Of a DNA stretch of 5,692 nucleotides, positions 1 through 5,692 are shown piece by piece. The position numbers were made by a program, and so were the translations under genes. The stretch spans positions 1,161,290-1,166,981 of the forward strand of contig CP070672.1 in assembly GCA_020351895.1 (NCBI GenBank), written 5' to 3'. The stretch comes from Thermoplasmata archaeon (lineage in GTDB: Archaea > Thermoplasmatota > Thermoplasmata > GCA-020350865). The number at the start of each line of letters is the position of its first letter. Within the stretch, counting starts at the first letter, position 1. The notes beneath the pieces are model-generated. The model did not search any database. It was not told the DNA's origin and saw nothing but the letters and a program-made list of their open reading frames with translations.

Positions 1-62
1 AGTCCCAACAAATCGGGTATTTCGTCCTTAATCGCTTCATCATATTTGATAGTTTCTATCAC
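1..62 (-). CDS. N-terminus of an unidentified protein, cut by the window edge
   Basis: An open frame runs leftward from a GTG codon at 62-60 to the window edge, giving about 20 residues that begin (M)IETIKYDEAIKDEIPDLLG. An in-frame TAG four codons before the GTG limits how far upstream the start can lie. An AGGGA stretch a few bases before the GTG could serve as ribosome binding site. The mix of charged and hydrophobic residues looks like a normal soluble N-terminus, but the piece is too short to assign to a family. A second frame starting ATGATG at 43-38 is also open to the edge and reads less like protein (MMKRLRTKYPICWD). The gene lies 47 bp after the FKBP lipoprotein gene on the same strand, so co-transcription is possible. 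Confidence 0.45.
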   Translation of the reverse strand, partial: MIETIKYDEAIKDEIPDLLG

Positions 63-109
63 GCTTTTTCCCTAAAAAACCGGTTGTAGTAGGTATTCAA
101 GGTTAATAT
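63..109 (-). other. Short spacer with a T-run and an AT-rich box
   Basis: This 47 bp gap separates the lipoprotein stop codon from the next start. On the minus strand it begins with an AT-rich stretch, AAATATTAA, that could act as a weak TATA-like element, and it holds a run of six T at 79-74. Archaeal RNA polymerase often terminates at oligo-T runs without a hairpin, so the run could give partial termination after the lipoprotein gene. Both readings are weak. No stem-loop was found. Confidence 0.2.
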
Positions 110-1267
110 TTATTCAGCAATCTCTATAAGTGTGATATCGAATGTGAGTACCTCTTCGGCTAAAGGTGAAAGACTTTTATTGAATTCCAAATCGAATTGA
201 TCACCTTCTATACCAATCACCTCGGCACTGTGATTCTGATAAATTCCCTTCGTGCCAACCTCCACATGATGTTCTATAAGAATTCTTCCATCACCGCCCC
301 TATCCGATCTATTCTTATAAATGACCTCTGACTCCCATCCATAGGAAACTATCATTTGGTTCAAATCCGGCTCATTAAGTATCTTGACTACATTTTCACT
401 TTCATTCACATAATCGACGGTTACATTCCACCCCCAAAAATAATGCTTCATATTCACGCCTTCAATTGGAAGTTCAATGTATTTGCTCTGATATTCTTCT
501 AAGGAGAGAGACTCCAACATAGTAACTTCCTCCGTTATGTTTAAAGTAGTGTTGGCATATTCAGCATAGGCCTTTTCAGGGGGAATTACCACGGTACGGG
601 ATTGACCCTCCTTCATTTCCACGAGCGCTTCCCAGAATCCCTCAGGCATAATTCCATAAGGATCTGAAGGATCCGGATCTTCGGAACCAACATATACATA
701 GATAGGATCGATTCTTCTTGCGGAATCAGGAGTCTTCCGAATATATTTGTTGTCACTAATGTCTTCAATTGATGTATCGAAAACACTGAAATTGGTGAGA
801 TACCCAATATAGTCCACCAATACTTTATCTCCTTGCTGAACCCTTACACCGTCCTTTTCGATCACTTTAGTTGTAATTGTAATAGAATTCTTGGAACCAT
901 CCACATCTGAAGTCGCCTGGACTTTTACTTTATGGTCCTCTTTTTTTGCATCCGATGGGGTGTTTACAACCAAAAAAAATCCAATCGATTTATCTTTAGT
1001 CAGGTTAACCCTCGGGAGGTTCAGCATCACATCCCAACCAGTGGGTTTGCTTTCGATATTGAGGATTATTGTGTCGTTTAAATCTCGATTATTTGAAAGA
1101 AGAATCACGTATGTTGTGGAATCTCCGGCATATACCTTATGTGAACTTCCGATGAATTCGAGTTCAATTGCTTTCTCTTTTGGTTTCTCCTCCTCTAAAC
1201 AACCTGTAATTAATAAATTGGATATAAATAACAACGAGAGCAGAGTTATGACCTTTATTCTATCCAT
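110..1267 (-). CDS. Lipoprotein FKBP-type peptidyl-prolyl isomerase (SlyD-like, with insert domain)
   Basis: Predicted membrane-anchored, outward-facing prolyl cis-trans isomerase and folding helper, 385 aa. Residues 1-22 form a signal peptide ending in the lipobox I-T-G-C, so Cys23 is the probable lipidated residue. Residues about 44-135 look like a NEW3-type beta domain, with the pattern KPTGW followed by NTPSDA. The FKBP fold starts near residue 144 (GDKVLVDYIGY). Its usual pocket aromatics and acid can be matched to Tyr153, Phe163, Asp164, Trp212, Tyr234 and Phe376. About 140 residues separate Tyr234 from Phe376, against about 16 in FKBP12, so a large insert resembling the SlyD IF domain sits here. 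The last strand, LTFDITLIEI, follows an NKSLSPLA stretch resembling the NHPLAG motif of SlyD-like FKBPs. The usual AYG motif reads AYA. The ATG at 1267 is favoured by a strong ribosome binding site and by the signal peptide. Family call is firm; substrates are unknown. Confidence 0.88.
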   Translation of the reverse strand: MDRIKVITLLSLLFISNLLITGCLEEEKPKEKAIELEFIGSSHKVYAGDSTTYVILLSNNRDLNDTIILNIESKPTGWDVMLNLPRVNLTKDKSIGFFLVVNTPSDAKKEDHKVKVQATSDVDGSKNSITITTKVIEKDGVRVQQGDKVLVDYIGYLTNFSVFDTSIEDISDNKYIRKTPDSARRIDPIYVYVGSEDPDPSDPYGIMPEGFWEALVEMKEGQSRTVVIPPEKAYAEYANTTLNITEEVTMLESLSLEEYQSKYIELPIEGVNMKHYFWGWNVTVDYVNESENVVKILNEPDLNQMIVSYGWESEVIYKNRSDRGGDGRILIEHHVEVGTKGIYQNHSAEVIGIEGDQFDLEFNKSLSPLAEEVLTFDITLIEIAE

Positions 1268-1277
1268 ATTCTTTATA

Positions 1278-1284
1278 CTCCTCT
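1278..1284 (-). promoter_or_regulatory. Ribosome binding site of the FKBP lipoprotein gene
   Basis: The minus strand reads AGAGGAG, ending 10 nt before the ATG at 1267. This is a strong match to the anti-Shine-Dalgarno sequence and supports that start codon. Confidence 0.7.
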
Positions 1285-1320
1285 GATTATTTTCTGAGAA
1301 TTGGCGTATTGGCCTTCACC

Positions 1321-1332
1321 TTAAATATTTTT
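1321..1332 (-). promoter_or_regulatory. Possible TATA box for the FKBP lipoprotein gene
   Basis: The minus strand carries AAAAATATTTAA here, an AT-rich core preceded by purines. Transcription would begin about 25 nt downstream, near 1300, leaving a short leader that contains the ribosome binding site. The match to the archaeal TATA consensus is modest, and readthrough from pdxS is an alternative source of expression. Confidence 0.3.
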
Positions 1333-1340
1333 TGCTGTTT

Positions 1341-1380
1341 TCTGGTTTTATTGGATTTTATCGGATTGTATAGGATTTTC
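1341..1380. repeat. Four imperfect 10-bp direct repeats
   Basis: On the plus strand the units read TCTGGTTTTA, TTGGATTTTA, TCGGATTGTA and TAGGATTTTC, each exactly 10 bp and sharing a T-n-GGATTTTA core. They lie between the pdxS stop codon and the possible TATA box of the lipoprotein gene. A 10 bp spacing puts all copies on one face of the helix, which would suit a protein binding in tandem. Chance low-complexity sequence remains possible. Confidence 0.45.
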
Positions 1381-1404
1381 ACATTCAATTGCCTGATAAT
1401 GTTG

Positions 1405-2313
1405 CTACCATCCCCTCTCCTGGAGCCTCTGTTCCTTTGGGATTTCGCTAATCTCGATTCCTTTCATGGCTCCGCCCAGTCCCTTTGAAACCTCGGCTAT
1501 TATTTTTGGATCATCGAAATTCATTACCGCTTCCACAATTGCCTTTGCTCTCGATTCGGGATCAGATGATTTGAATATGCCAGATCCTACGAAGACTCCG
1601 TCGGAGCCCAACTGCATCATCATTGCTGCATCGGCCGGGGTGGCTAAACCTCCGGCAGCGAAATTCACCACAGGTAATCGCTGAAGCTTTGCAACCTCCA
1701 AAACGAGCTCTAAGGGAGCCTCGATCTTCCTAGCAATAGATGTCATCTCCTCATGATTTTTCCCAAGAAGTTCCCTTATCTGGCCTGTAATCAACCTCTG
1801 ATGGCGCACCGCCTCGACTACATTGCCTGTGCCTGCTTCGCCTTTTGTACGGATCATTGCAGCCCCTTCTTTTATTCTTCTTAAAGCTTCACCGAGATTC
1901 CTTGCGCCGCAAACGAAGGGTACAGTGAATTTCTCTTTATCTACATGGTAAAAGGGATCCGCAGGTGTAAGAACCTCTGATTCGTCGATCATATCCACAC
2001 CTAAGGATTCCAAAACCTGAGCCTCGACGAAATGGCCGATTCTAACCTTGGCCATGACAGGGATTGTGACAGCATCCATAATATCATGGATTATCAAGGG
2101 ATCCGCCATTCTGGCGACTCCACCGGCTGAGCGTATATCGGCCGGTACCCTTTCCAAGGCCATAACCGCCACTGCCCCGGCATTCTCTGCGATTTCTGCC
2201 TGCTCGGCATTGGTGACGTCCATTATCACGCCGCCTTTCTGCATCTTTGCAAAGCCCCTTTTAAGAAGCTCGGTGCCATGCCTTAACTTACTCAAATCAA
2301 GGTCAAGAGACAT
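1405..2313 (-). CDS. pdxS: Pyridoxal 5'-phosphate synthase lyase subunit PdxS
   Basis: PdxS builds pyridoxal 5'-phosphate from ribose 5-phosphate, glyceraldehyde 3-phosphate and ammonia. The ammonia is delivered by the glutaminase PdxT in the ribose-5-phosphate-dependent vitamin B6 route. The 302 aa protein has full family length and a (beta/alpha)8 barrel pattern. Landmarks are GGVIMDVTN with Asp32, [13 protein letters not shown] with Lys89, and [11 protein letters not shown] with Lys157. These match Asp24, Lys81 and Lys149 of the Bacillus enzyme with a constant offset of eight, so both Schiff-base lysines are present. The phosphate-site glycines [10 protein letters not shown] and [12 protein letters not shown] are also intact. 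Start is the ATG at 2313, with a GAGGGGGAG ribosome binding site just before it. No pdxT lies in the window, so the partner must be elsewhere. Two TATA-like boxes upstream suggest the gene has its own promoter. Confidence 0.97.
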   Translation of the reverse strand: MSLDLDLSKLRHGTELLKRGFAKMQKGGVIMDVTNAEQAEIAENAGAVAVMALERVPADIRSAGGVARMADPLIIHDIMDAVTIPVMAKVRIGHFVEAQVLESLGVDMIDESEVLTPADPFYHVDKEKFTVPFVCGARNLGEALRRIKEGAAMIRTKGEAGTGNVVEAVRHQRLITGQIRELLGKNHEEMTSIARKIEAPLELVLEVAKLQRLPVVNFAAGGLATPADAAMMMQLGSDGVFVGSGIFKSSDPESRAKAIVEAVMNFDDPKIIAEVSKGLGGAMKGIEISEIPKEQRLQERGW

Positions 2314-2316
2314 ATT

Positions 2317-2325
2317 CTCCCCCTC
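2317..2325 (-). promoter_or_regulatory. Ribosome binding site of pdxS
   Basis: The minus strand reads GAGGGGGAG directly before AATATG. The GAGG core lies about 8 nt from the start codon, which fixes the pdxS start at 2313. Confidence 0.65.
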
Positions 2326-2362
2326 TTTATCATGGTTTGATGTATCCCTAATAGTGGGTTGG

Positions 2363-2372
2363 GATATTTAAG
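2363..2372 (-). promoter_or_regulatory. Probable TATA box of pdxS (proximal)
   Basis: The minus strand reads CTTAAATATC preceded by CTAAAA, matching the archaeal TATA consensus with a purine-rich BRE-like flank. A start about 25 nt downstream falls near 2340, giving a leader of roughly 25 nt that holds the ribosome binding site. This is the better placed of two candidates. Confidence 0.45.
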
Positions 2373-2397
2373 TTTTAGTAATAGGGTCTTAAATCAA

Positions 2398-2406
2398 CAT
2401 ATAAAA
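2398..2406 (-). promoter_or_regulatory. Possible second TATA box upstream of pdxS (distal)
   Basis: The minus strand reads TTTTATATG, a good TATA-type match lying about 35 bp before the proximal box. It would give a leader of about 60 nt. It could be an alternative promoter or simply AT-rich spacer. Confidence 0.3.
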
Positions 2407-2428
2407 TTATCCAATTTACTCCCTAAAA

Positions 2429-2511
2429 CTATGGCTCCTCTTCTCCCAATTCATCTTCTGATTCCAAATTAAGTTGGCCTGCGATATCCCCTGATCTAAA
2501 ATGTTTTTCCT
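2429..2511 (-). other. Short acidic coding-like stretch in the spacer, possible gene remnant
   Basis: Between an in-frame TAG at 2512-2510 and a TAG at 2431-2429, the minus strand encodes 26 residues containing SGDIAGQLNLESEDELGEEE. The composition resembles the acidic C-terminus of an archaeal protein. It has no ATG and no ribosome binding site, and it is in a different frame from the large upstream gene. It may be the decayed 3' end of a lost gene, or chance. Confidence 0.15.
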
Positions 2512-2538
2512 ACCCAGTTTCAATCCTTCCTTCCCGGA

Positions 2539-5500
2539 TTACCCTTCTCCAACTTCTTTCTCAAGCTCATCTTCTAGCTCTTCTACAAATTCCTCCAAGG
2601 CTGTCATCTTATTTGCTTTGGCCCCAGGACTTGCTCCTAAGGTTCTCATTTCTTTGAGATAGTCATCTATCTTCTTATCCAGGATGAGGAAATGCGCTTC
2701 CTCCAACTTGCCTTCTGCCACCTCCCTTTTGATGGCATCTCGAAGAGTGATCAATTCCTGTTCACAAATCTGAATATTCTCGTTGTATTCATTGAATGTG
2801 TTATCGATCTGCTCCAAATAATCGCGAAGCTTATTGCGCTTCTTTCTCAATTTAACGAATCCGAGTAAAGCTAACAAGATTGTACCCAAAATGGTGAGCC
2901 CAGTAATAATAGGCTCCCAGAAATTCCAGCTCCCTATATCCGTACTATCTTCTTTCGGTTTTGCTTCAGTAATGAATTGCCACTCAACTTCCTTATCAAG
3001 ATATCTTCCATCGATTCCCTTGGCGCTAGTGTTCATTCTTACGGTATACATTGTATCGTATTGTAGATCTTGTTTGGGTTTGAATTTCAACGTATAACGA
3101 TCCCACTGGAATACACCCTCAACAATGGGTTCGTTAGGATCGCTTGATTCTATCGAAAATGCGTTCTTGGTATCCTTATCCTCCATAAATACACTGAATG
3201 TCATGGTTATCTCGGGACGAACAGGCACATTGTCGCCTTCAGGCGTATAATCCAAAACCGTGGGCAATGTCACATCATGTATGGATTTAGTGGAAAATTG
3301 CCATGAGGTTCCTAGAACATTTTTATTATCCATATCCTTAGCACTGGAATCCAAGGTGACCGTGTATAGAGTATTAGTGGTAAGTAAATCGTGAGGAATG
3401 AATTTAAGTGTGTTACCTTCCCAATCGAAATCTCCTGATGCTGCAGGTGATAAGGAAAACGCATTTTCCGTGGCAGTTTTGTTCATTGCCTTACTAAATC
3501 TTATCGTAATTATTGTTCCGGTTGAGACTTCGGATCCTTCTGGAGTTCTCTCGACAACAGTTGGTTGAGTTGGATCTGTCCCGGTTGTAAACTGCGAGGT
3601 GAAGTCGGTTTGCAGTGGATTGCCGGATAAATCCTTGGCCGTGGTATCAAGTCGGACAGTATATTGAGTTAGGGGATACAGTCTCGTTTCTGGTGTAAAG
3701 GTGAGGGTATTTCCATTCCACGAAAATTCCCCAACTACAGAATCCCCACCTGAATCCTTCAATGAAAAGGCACTCTCCACAGAGGATTGGTTCATAGGTT
3801 CAGAAAATGTCAGTGTGATGGTTGTTCCCACAGGAACATTTACGGTGCTTCCTGAAGGGGAAATGGTACTAATTTCGGGGGGAACTATGTCTGAACCCGA
3901 TATCGTTATATCAATATCGTTTGTGGAATCTGGTTCGGTAGTGGTTTCCCCGAAATTGCAATAATATTGAATATTGGGCGGTGTGGACTTGTCAGTTGCC
4001 TTTATGTAATATTCAAGACTTTCTGTGGTATCTGTTGTTATTTCATAGTAGTATGTATCATCAATGGAATCCATAATCTCCGGTATGTATATAGTACTGG
4101 ATTTCTTCTTCCAAAACAGCAGAACATTATTGATCCCAGTATCAACGTCCGTTACTTCAGCTTCGATCATTATTGGATTATTTATGGTGCCGACAGTGAC
4201 ATGTGTATGCACGATGGTTGGGGCGGTTGTATCCAATTTTAAGACTATGGACCCATAATTAAGATGATTCTTATTTCCCACATTATCCTCAAGCCAAATG
4301 TACACGTATGAGGAACCTTCAGGCGCACTTGTTATATTAAAAGGTTTATCAGATGTCCACGTACCAACAGAGGATGAGCTCGGAGGTGAGGTCCCAACAT
4401 AATAGTAAGCACCTGTCTTGATTCCTGACGAATCGGTAGGCTCTGTCCAATCAATTGTAAATGAATTCGTTGAAGTCCAAGTATTGGGAGTTACTGATAA
4501 TCCTGTTGGTGCCTGCGGGGCCGAACCATCATAATATAGGATCGTGGTATTGTGATTATTATAATTCAAGTTATCAACACCATCTTTTAACCAGATGTAT
4601 ATGGTGTGTTGGCCGTCACCGCTTACGAAGATGTTGTTTATTGTAGTTATTCCAGCACCAGATACAAATGTGCCATCTGTATTTGATGAGGGAATAATAT
4701 CCAACTTATAATAGGTGCCGATTATACCCGATAAATCGGATGGATTTGTCCAAGACACTGAGAACGAATTGACTGAAGTCCAATCATCGGGATTTGCTGT
4801 CAGATCAATGGGCTGGTCTGGTGCGGTCCCATCATAATACAGGGTTGTAGTAGCATAATTATTATAATCTATGTTACCTGCCTTGTCCTTCAACCATACA
4901 TATAATGTATGCTGTCCGTCACCGCTGACTGTAATGCTGTCAATGGAAGTGCTATCATTTCCTGCAACATAGGTGCCGTCGGTATCAGATGCGGGTGCAG
5001 AATCCAATTTATAATATGCACCTCCGATGCCTGAGTATTCGTTTGGATTGGTCCATGATACAGTAAATAAATTTGTGGATGTCCAGGTGCTTGGATTGGC
5101 CTCCACATTTGTGGGGGAGGTAGGTGCAGTGGCATCGTAGTATAAAATCGTAGATTCACGGTTATTGTAATCTATATTTCCTGCCTTATCTATCAACCAG
5201 ATATAAATCGTATGCGGACCGTCTCCTGTAACAGCGATGTTGCTGATAGAAGTAATATCAGAGCCTGAGACCAAAGTGCCGTCTGTGTCCGATGAGGGAA
5301 CCATATCCAACTTATAATAGGCACCATCTACACCCGATAATTCCGAGGGATTGGTCCATGAAACCAAATACGAGTTTGTGGATGTCCAAGTATTGGGATC
5401 TGCCACCACGTTTATCGGTTTTGCGGGTGCTGAGCTGTCATAATAAAATATTGTGGACCCAACATTATTATGGTCTTTATTCCCCACCGCATCTTCAAGC

Positions 5501-5692
5501 CAGATGTAGACAGTGTGTTGACCGTCACCGCTCACAATAATATTGGAAATAGAGGTGATATCCGAGCCTGCAACATAAGTTCCGTCAGTATCTGATGTGG
5601 GTGCAGAGTCCAACTTGTAATATGCCCCTCCAATTCCTGATAGATCACTTGGATTGGTCCAGGAGGCTGTGAAAGAATTCGTACTGGTCCAA
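2539..5692 (-). CDS. Large Ig-repeat surface protein with C-terminal membrane helix and cytoplasmic coiled coil, 5' end missing
   Basis: The frame is open to the window edge, giving 1050 residues that begin inside a repeat; the true start lies outside. An internal TTG at 5613 is an ordinary Leu codon in a YYKLD motif, not a start. Architecture from the N-terminal side: five Ig/FN3-like repeats (5691-4219), with WTSTNSF, YYKLD, SGDGQHT, AGN and LYYD-TAP motifs; one further Ig-like domain (4224-3895) ending in YYIKATD; three Big_5 domains at about 3891-3580, 3576-3286 and 3276-2968, each with an FS-x-x-M motif and a Y-TV-L/M-x-x-S/TAK motif; a membrane helix near 2913-2854, followed by KLRKKRNK; and a charged helical tail to the stop. 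The positive charges after the helix put the repeats outside and the tail in the cytoplasm. The role is probably cell-surface adhesion or envelope structure, by inference from architecture only. No enzymatic domain is visible. The only cysteines are one in the external part and one in the tail. Confidence 0.88.
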   Translation of the reverse strand, partial: WTSTNSFTASWTNPSDLSGIGGAYYKLDSAPTSDTDGTYVAGSDITSISNIIVSGDGQHTVYIWLEDAVGNKDHNNVGSTIFYYDSSAPAKPINVVADPNTWTSTNSYLVSWTNPSELSGVDGAYYKLDMVPSSDTDGTLVSGSDITSISNIAVTGDGPHTIYIWLIDKAGNIDYNNRESTILYYDATAPTSPTNVEANPSTWTSTNLFTVSWTNPNEYSGIGGAYYKLDSAPASDTDGTYVAGNDSTSIDSITVSGDGQHTLYVWLKDKAGNIDYNNYATTTLYYDGTAPDQPIDLTANPDDWTSVNSFSVSWTNPSDLSGIIGTYYKLDIIPSSNTDGTFVSGAGITTINNIFVSGDGQHTIYIWLKDGVDNLNYNNHNTTILYYDGSAPQAPTGLSVTPNTWTSTNSFTIDWTEPTDSSGIKTGAYYYVGTSPPSSSSVGTWTSDKPFNITSAPEGSSYVYIWLEDNVGNKNHLNYGSIVLKLDTTAPTIVHTHVTVGTINNPIMIEAEVTDVDTGINNVLLFWKKKSSTIYIPEIMDSIDDTYYYEITTDTTESLEYYIKATDKSTPPNIQYYCNFGETTTEPDSTNDIDITISGSDIVPPEISTISPSGSTVNVPVGTTITLTFSEPMNQSSVESAFSLKDSGGDSVVGEFSWNGNTLTFTPETRLYPLTQYTVRLDTTAKDLSGNPLQTDFTSQFTTGTDPTQPTVVERTPEGSEVSTGTIITIRFSKAMNKTATENAFSLSPAASGDFDWEGNTLKFIPHDLLTTNTLYTVTLDSSAKDMDNKNVLGTSWQFSTKSIHDVTLPTVLDYTPEGDNVPVRPEITMTFSVFMEDKDTKNAFSIESSDPNEPIVEGVFQWDRYTLKFKPKQDLQYDTMYTVRMNTSAKGIDGRYLDKEVEWQFITEAKPKEDSTDIGSWNFWEPIITGLTILGTILLALLGFVKLRKKRNKLRDYLEQIDNTFNEYNENIQICEQELITLRDAIKREVAEGKLEEAHFLILDKKIDDYLKEMRTLGASPGAKANKMTALEEFVEELEDELEKEVGEG
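4219..5692 (-). repeat. In-gene tandem repeat array, 303 bp period
   Basis: The Trp codon of the WTS-x-N motif falls at 5691, 5388, 5085, 4782 and 4479, always 303 bp (101 codons) apart. Each unit encodes the same order of motifs: WT-NS---SWTNPS--SGI, YYKLD, TDGT, a GDG-HT strand, a Y-WL-D--GN loop, and YYD-(T/S)AP. Copies 1 to 4 are equal in length. The last copy is about two residues shorter to its TAP motif and has a different middle, YYYVGTSPPSSSS in place of YYKLD and what follows. Synonymous sites have drifted, so the copies are not recent duplicates. The array probably continues past the window edge. Confidence 0.92.

Noticed and set aside
891..1286. Plus-strand 131-residue open frame
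   Set aside because: It is antisense to the lipoprotein gene, has no convincing ribosome binding site, and its sequence mirrors the opposite strand's codons.
1381..1404. Terminator after pdxS
   Set aside because: I found no stem-loop and no T-run on the transcribed strand sense after the stop codon; the AT-rich sequence there is A-rich in the transcript.
2048..2371. Plus-strand 107-residue open frame over the pdxS start
   Set aside because: It is antisense to a clear pdxS, Ala/Ile/Ser-rich as expected from reverse reading, with no family features.
2347..2388. Inverted repeat or operator around the pdxS promoter (CCCTAATAG and TAATAGGG)
   Set aside because: The arms do not pair exactly when written as reverse complements, so it is not a convincing palindrome.
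4890..5159. Minus-strand 89-residue open frame
   Set aside because: It lies entirely within the Ig-repeat coding region in another frame; its His- and Pro-rich composition is the shadow of the repeat.
5611..5613. TTG codon as the start of the large surface protein
   Set aside because: The same frame stays open upstream to the window edge and encodes the matching first half of the repeat, so this TTG is an internal Leu.
4219..5692. CRISPR-like or mobile-element repeat
   Set aside because: The 303 bp period is a multiple of three, stays in frame and encodes a domain; there are no short identical repeats with unique spacers and no transposase.

Overview
The window looks archaeal, probably a euryarchaeote of the Thermoplasmata type. 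Four things suggest this: TATA-like boxes sit about 25 to 30 nt before plausible transcription starts; strong GGAG-type Shine-Dalgarno sites precede the start codons; there is a lipobox-anchored FKBP with a large insert; and a long Ig-repeat surface protein ends in one membrane helix and a charged cytoplasmic coiled coil. The lineage call is an inference from gene style, not a search result. Every credible gene is on the minus strand, so transcription runs from right to left.

Layout in the direction of transcription. (1) 5692-2539: the 3' part of a large single-pass membrane protein whose start lies outside the window. It carries at least five tandem Ig/FN3-like repeats, the first four on an exact 101-codon (303 bp) period, then another Ig-like domain, three Big_5 (SbsA-type Ig-like) domains, a transmembrane helix and a cytoplasmic helical tail. 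(2) 2538-2314: a 225 bp spacer with two TATA-like boxes facing pdxS and a short acidic coding-like stretch. (3) 2313-1405: pdxS, the PLP synthase lyase subunit, complete with all key residues. (4) 1404-1268: a spacer with four imperfect 10-bp repeats, a weak TATA-like box and a strong ribosome binding site. (5) 1267-110: a lipoprotein with an N-terminal NEW3-like beta domain and a SlyD-like FKBP prolyl isomerase carrying a long insert. (6) 62-1: the first codons of a further gene, probably starting at GTG.

How the parts may work together. PdxS makes the vitamin B6 cofactor in the cytoplasm and has no evident link to its neighbours; no pdxT is visible. The FKBP lipoprotein is predicted to face the outside, where it could help fold secreted or surface proteins such as the Ig-repeat protein encoded nearby. 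That link rests on shared location and proximity only. The most notable structure is the repeat array: its period is exact, and DNA similarity hints at an older A-B-A-B arrangement of 606 bp units. I see no CRISPR array, RNA gene, insertion sequence or defence system.
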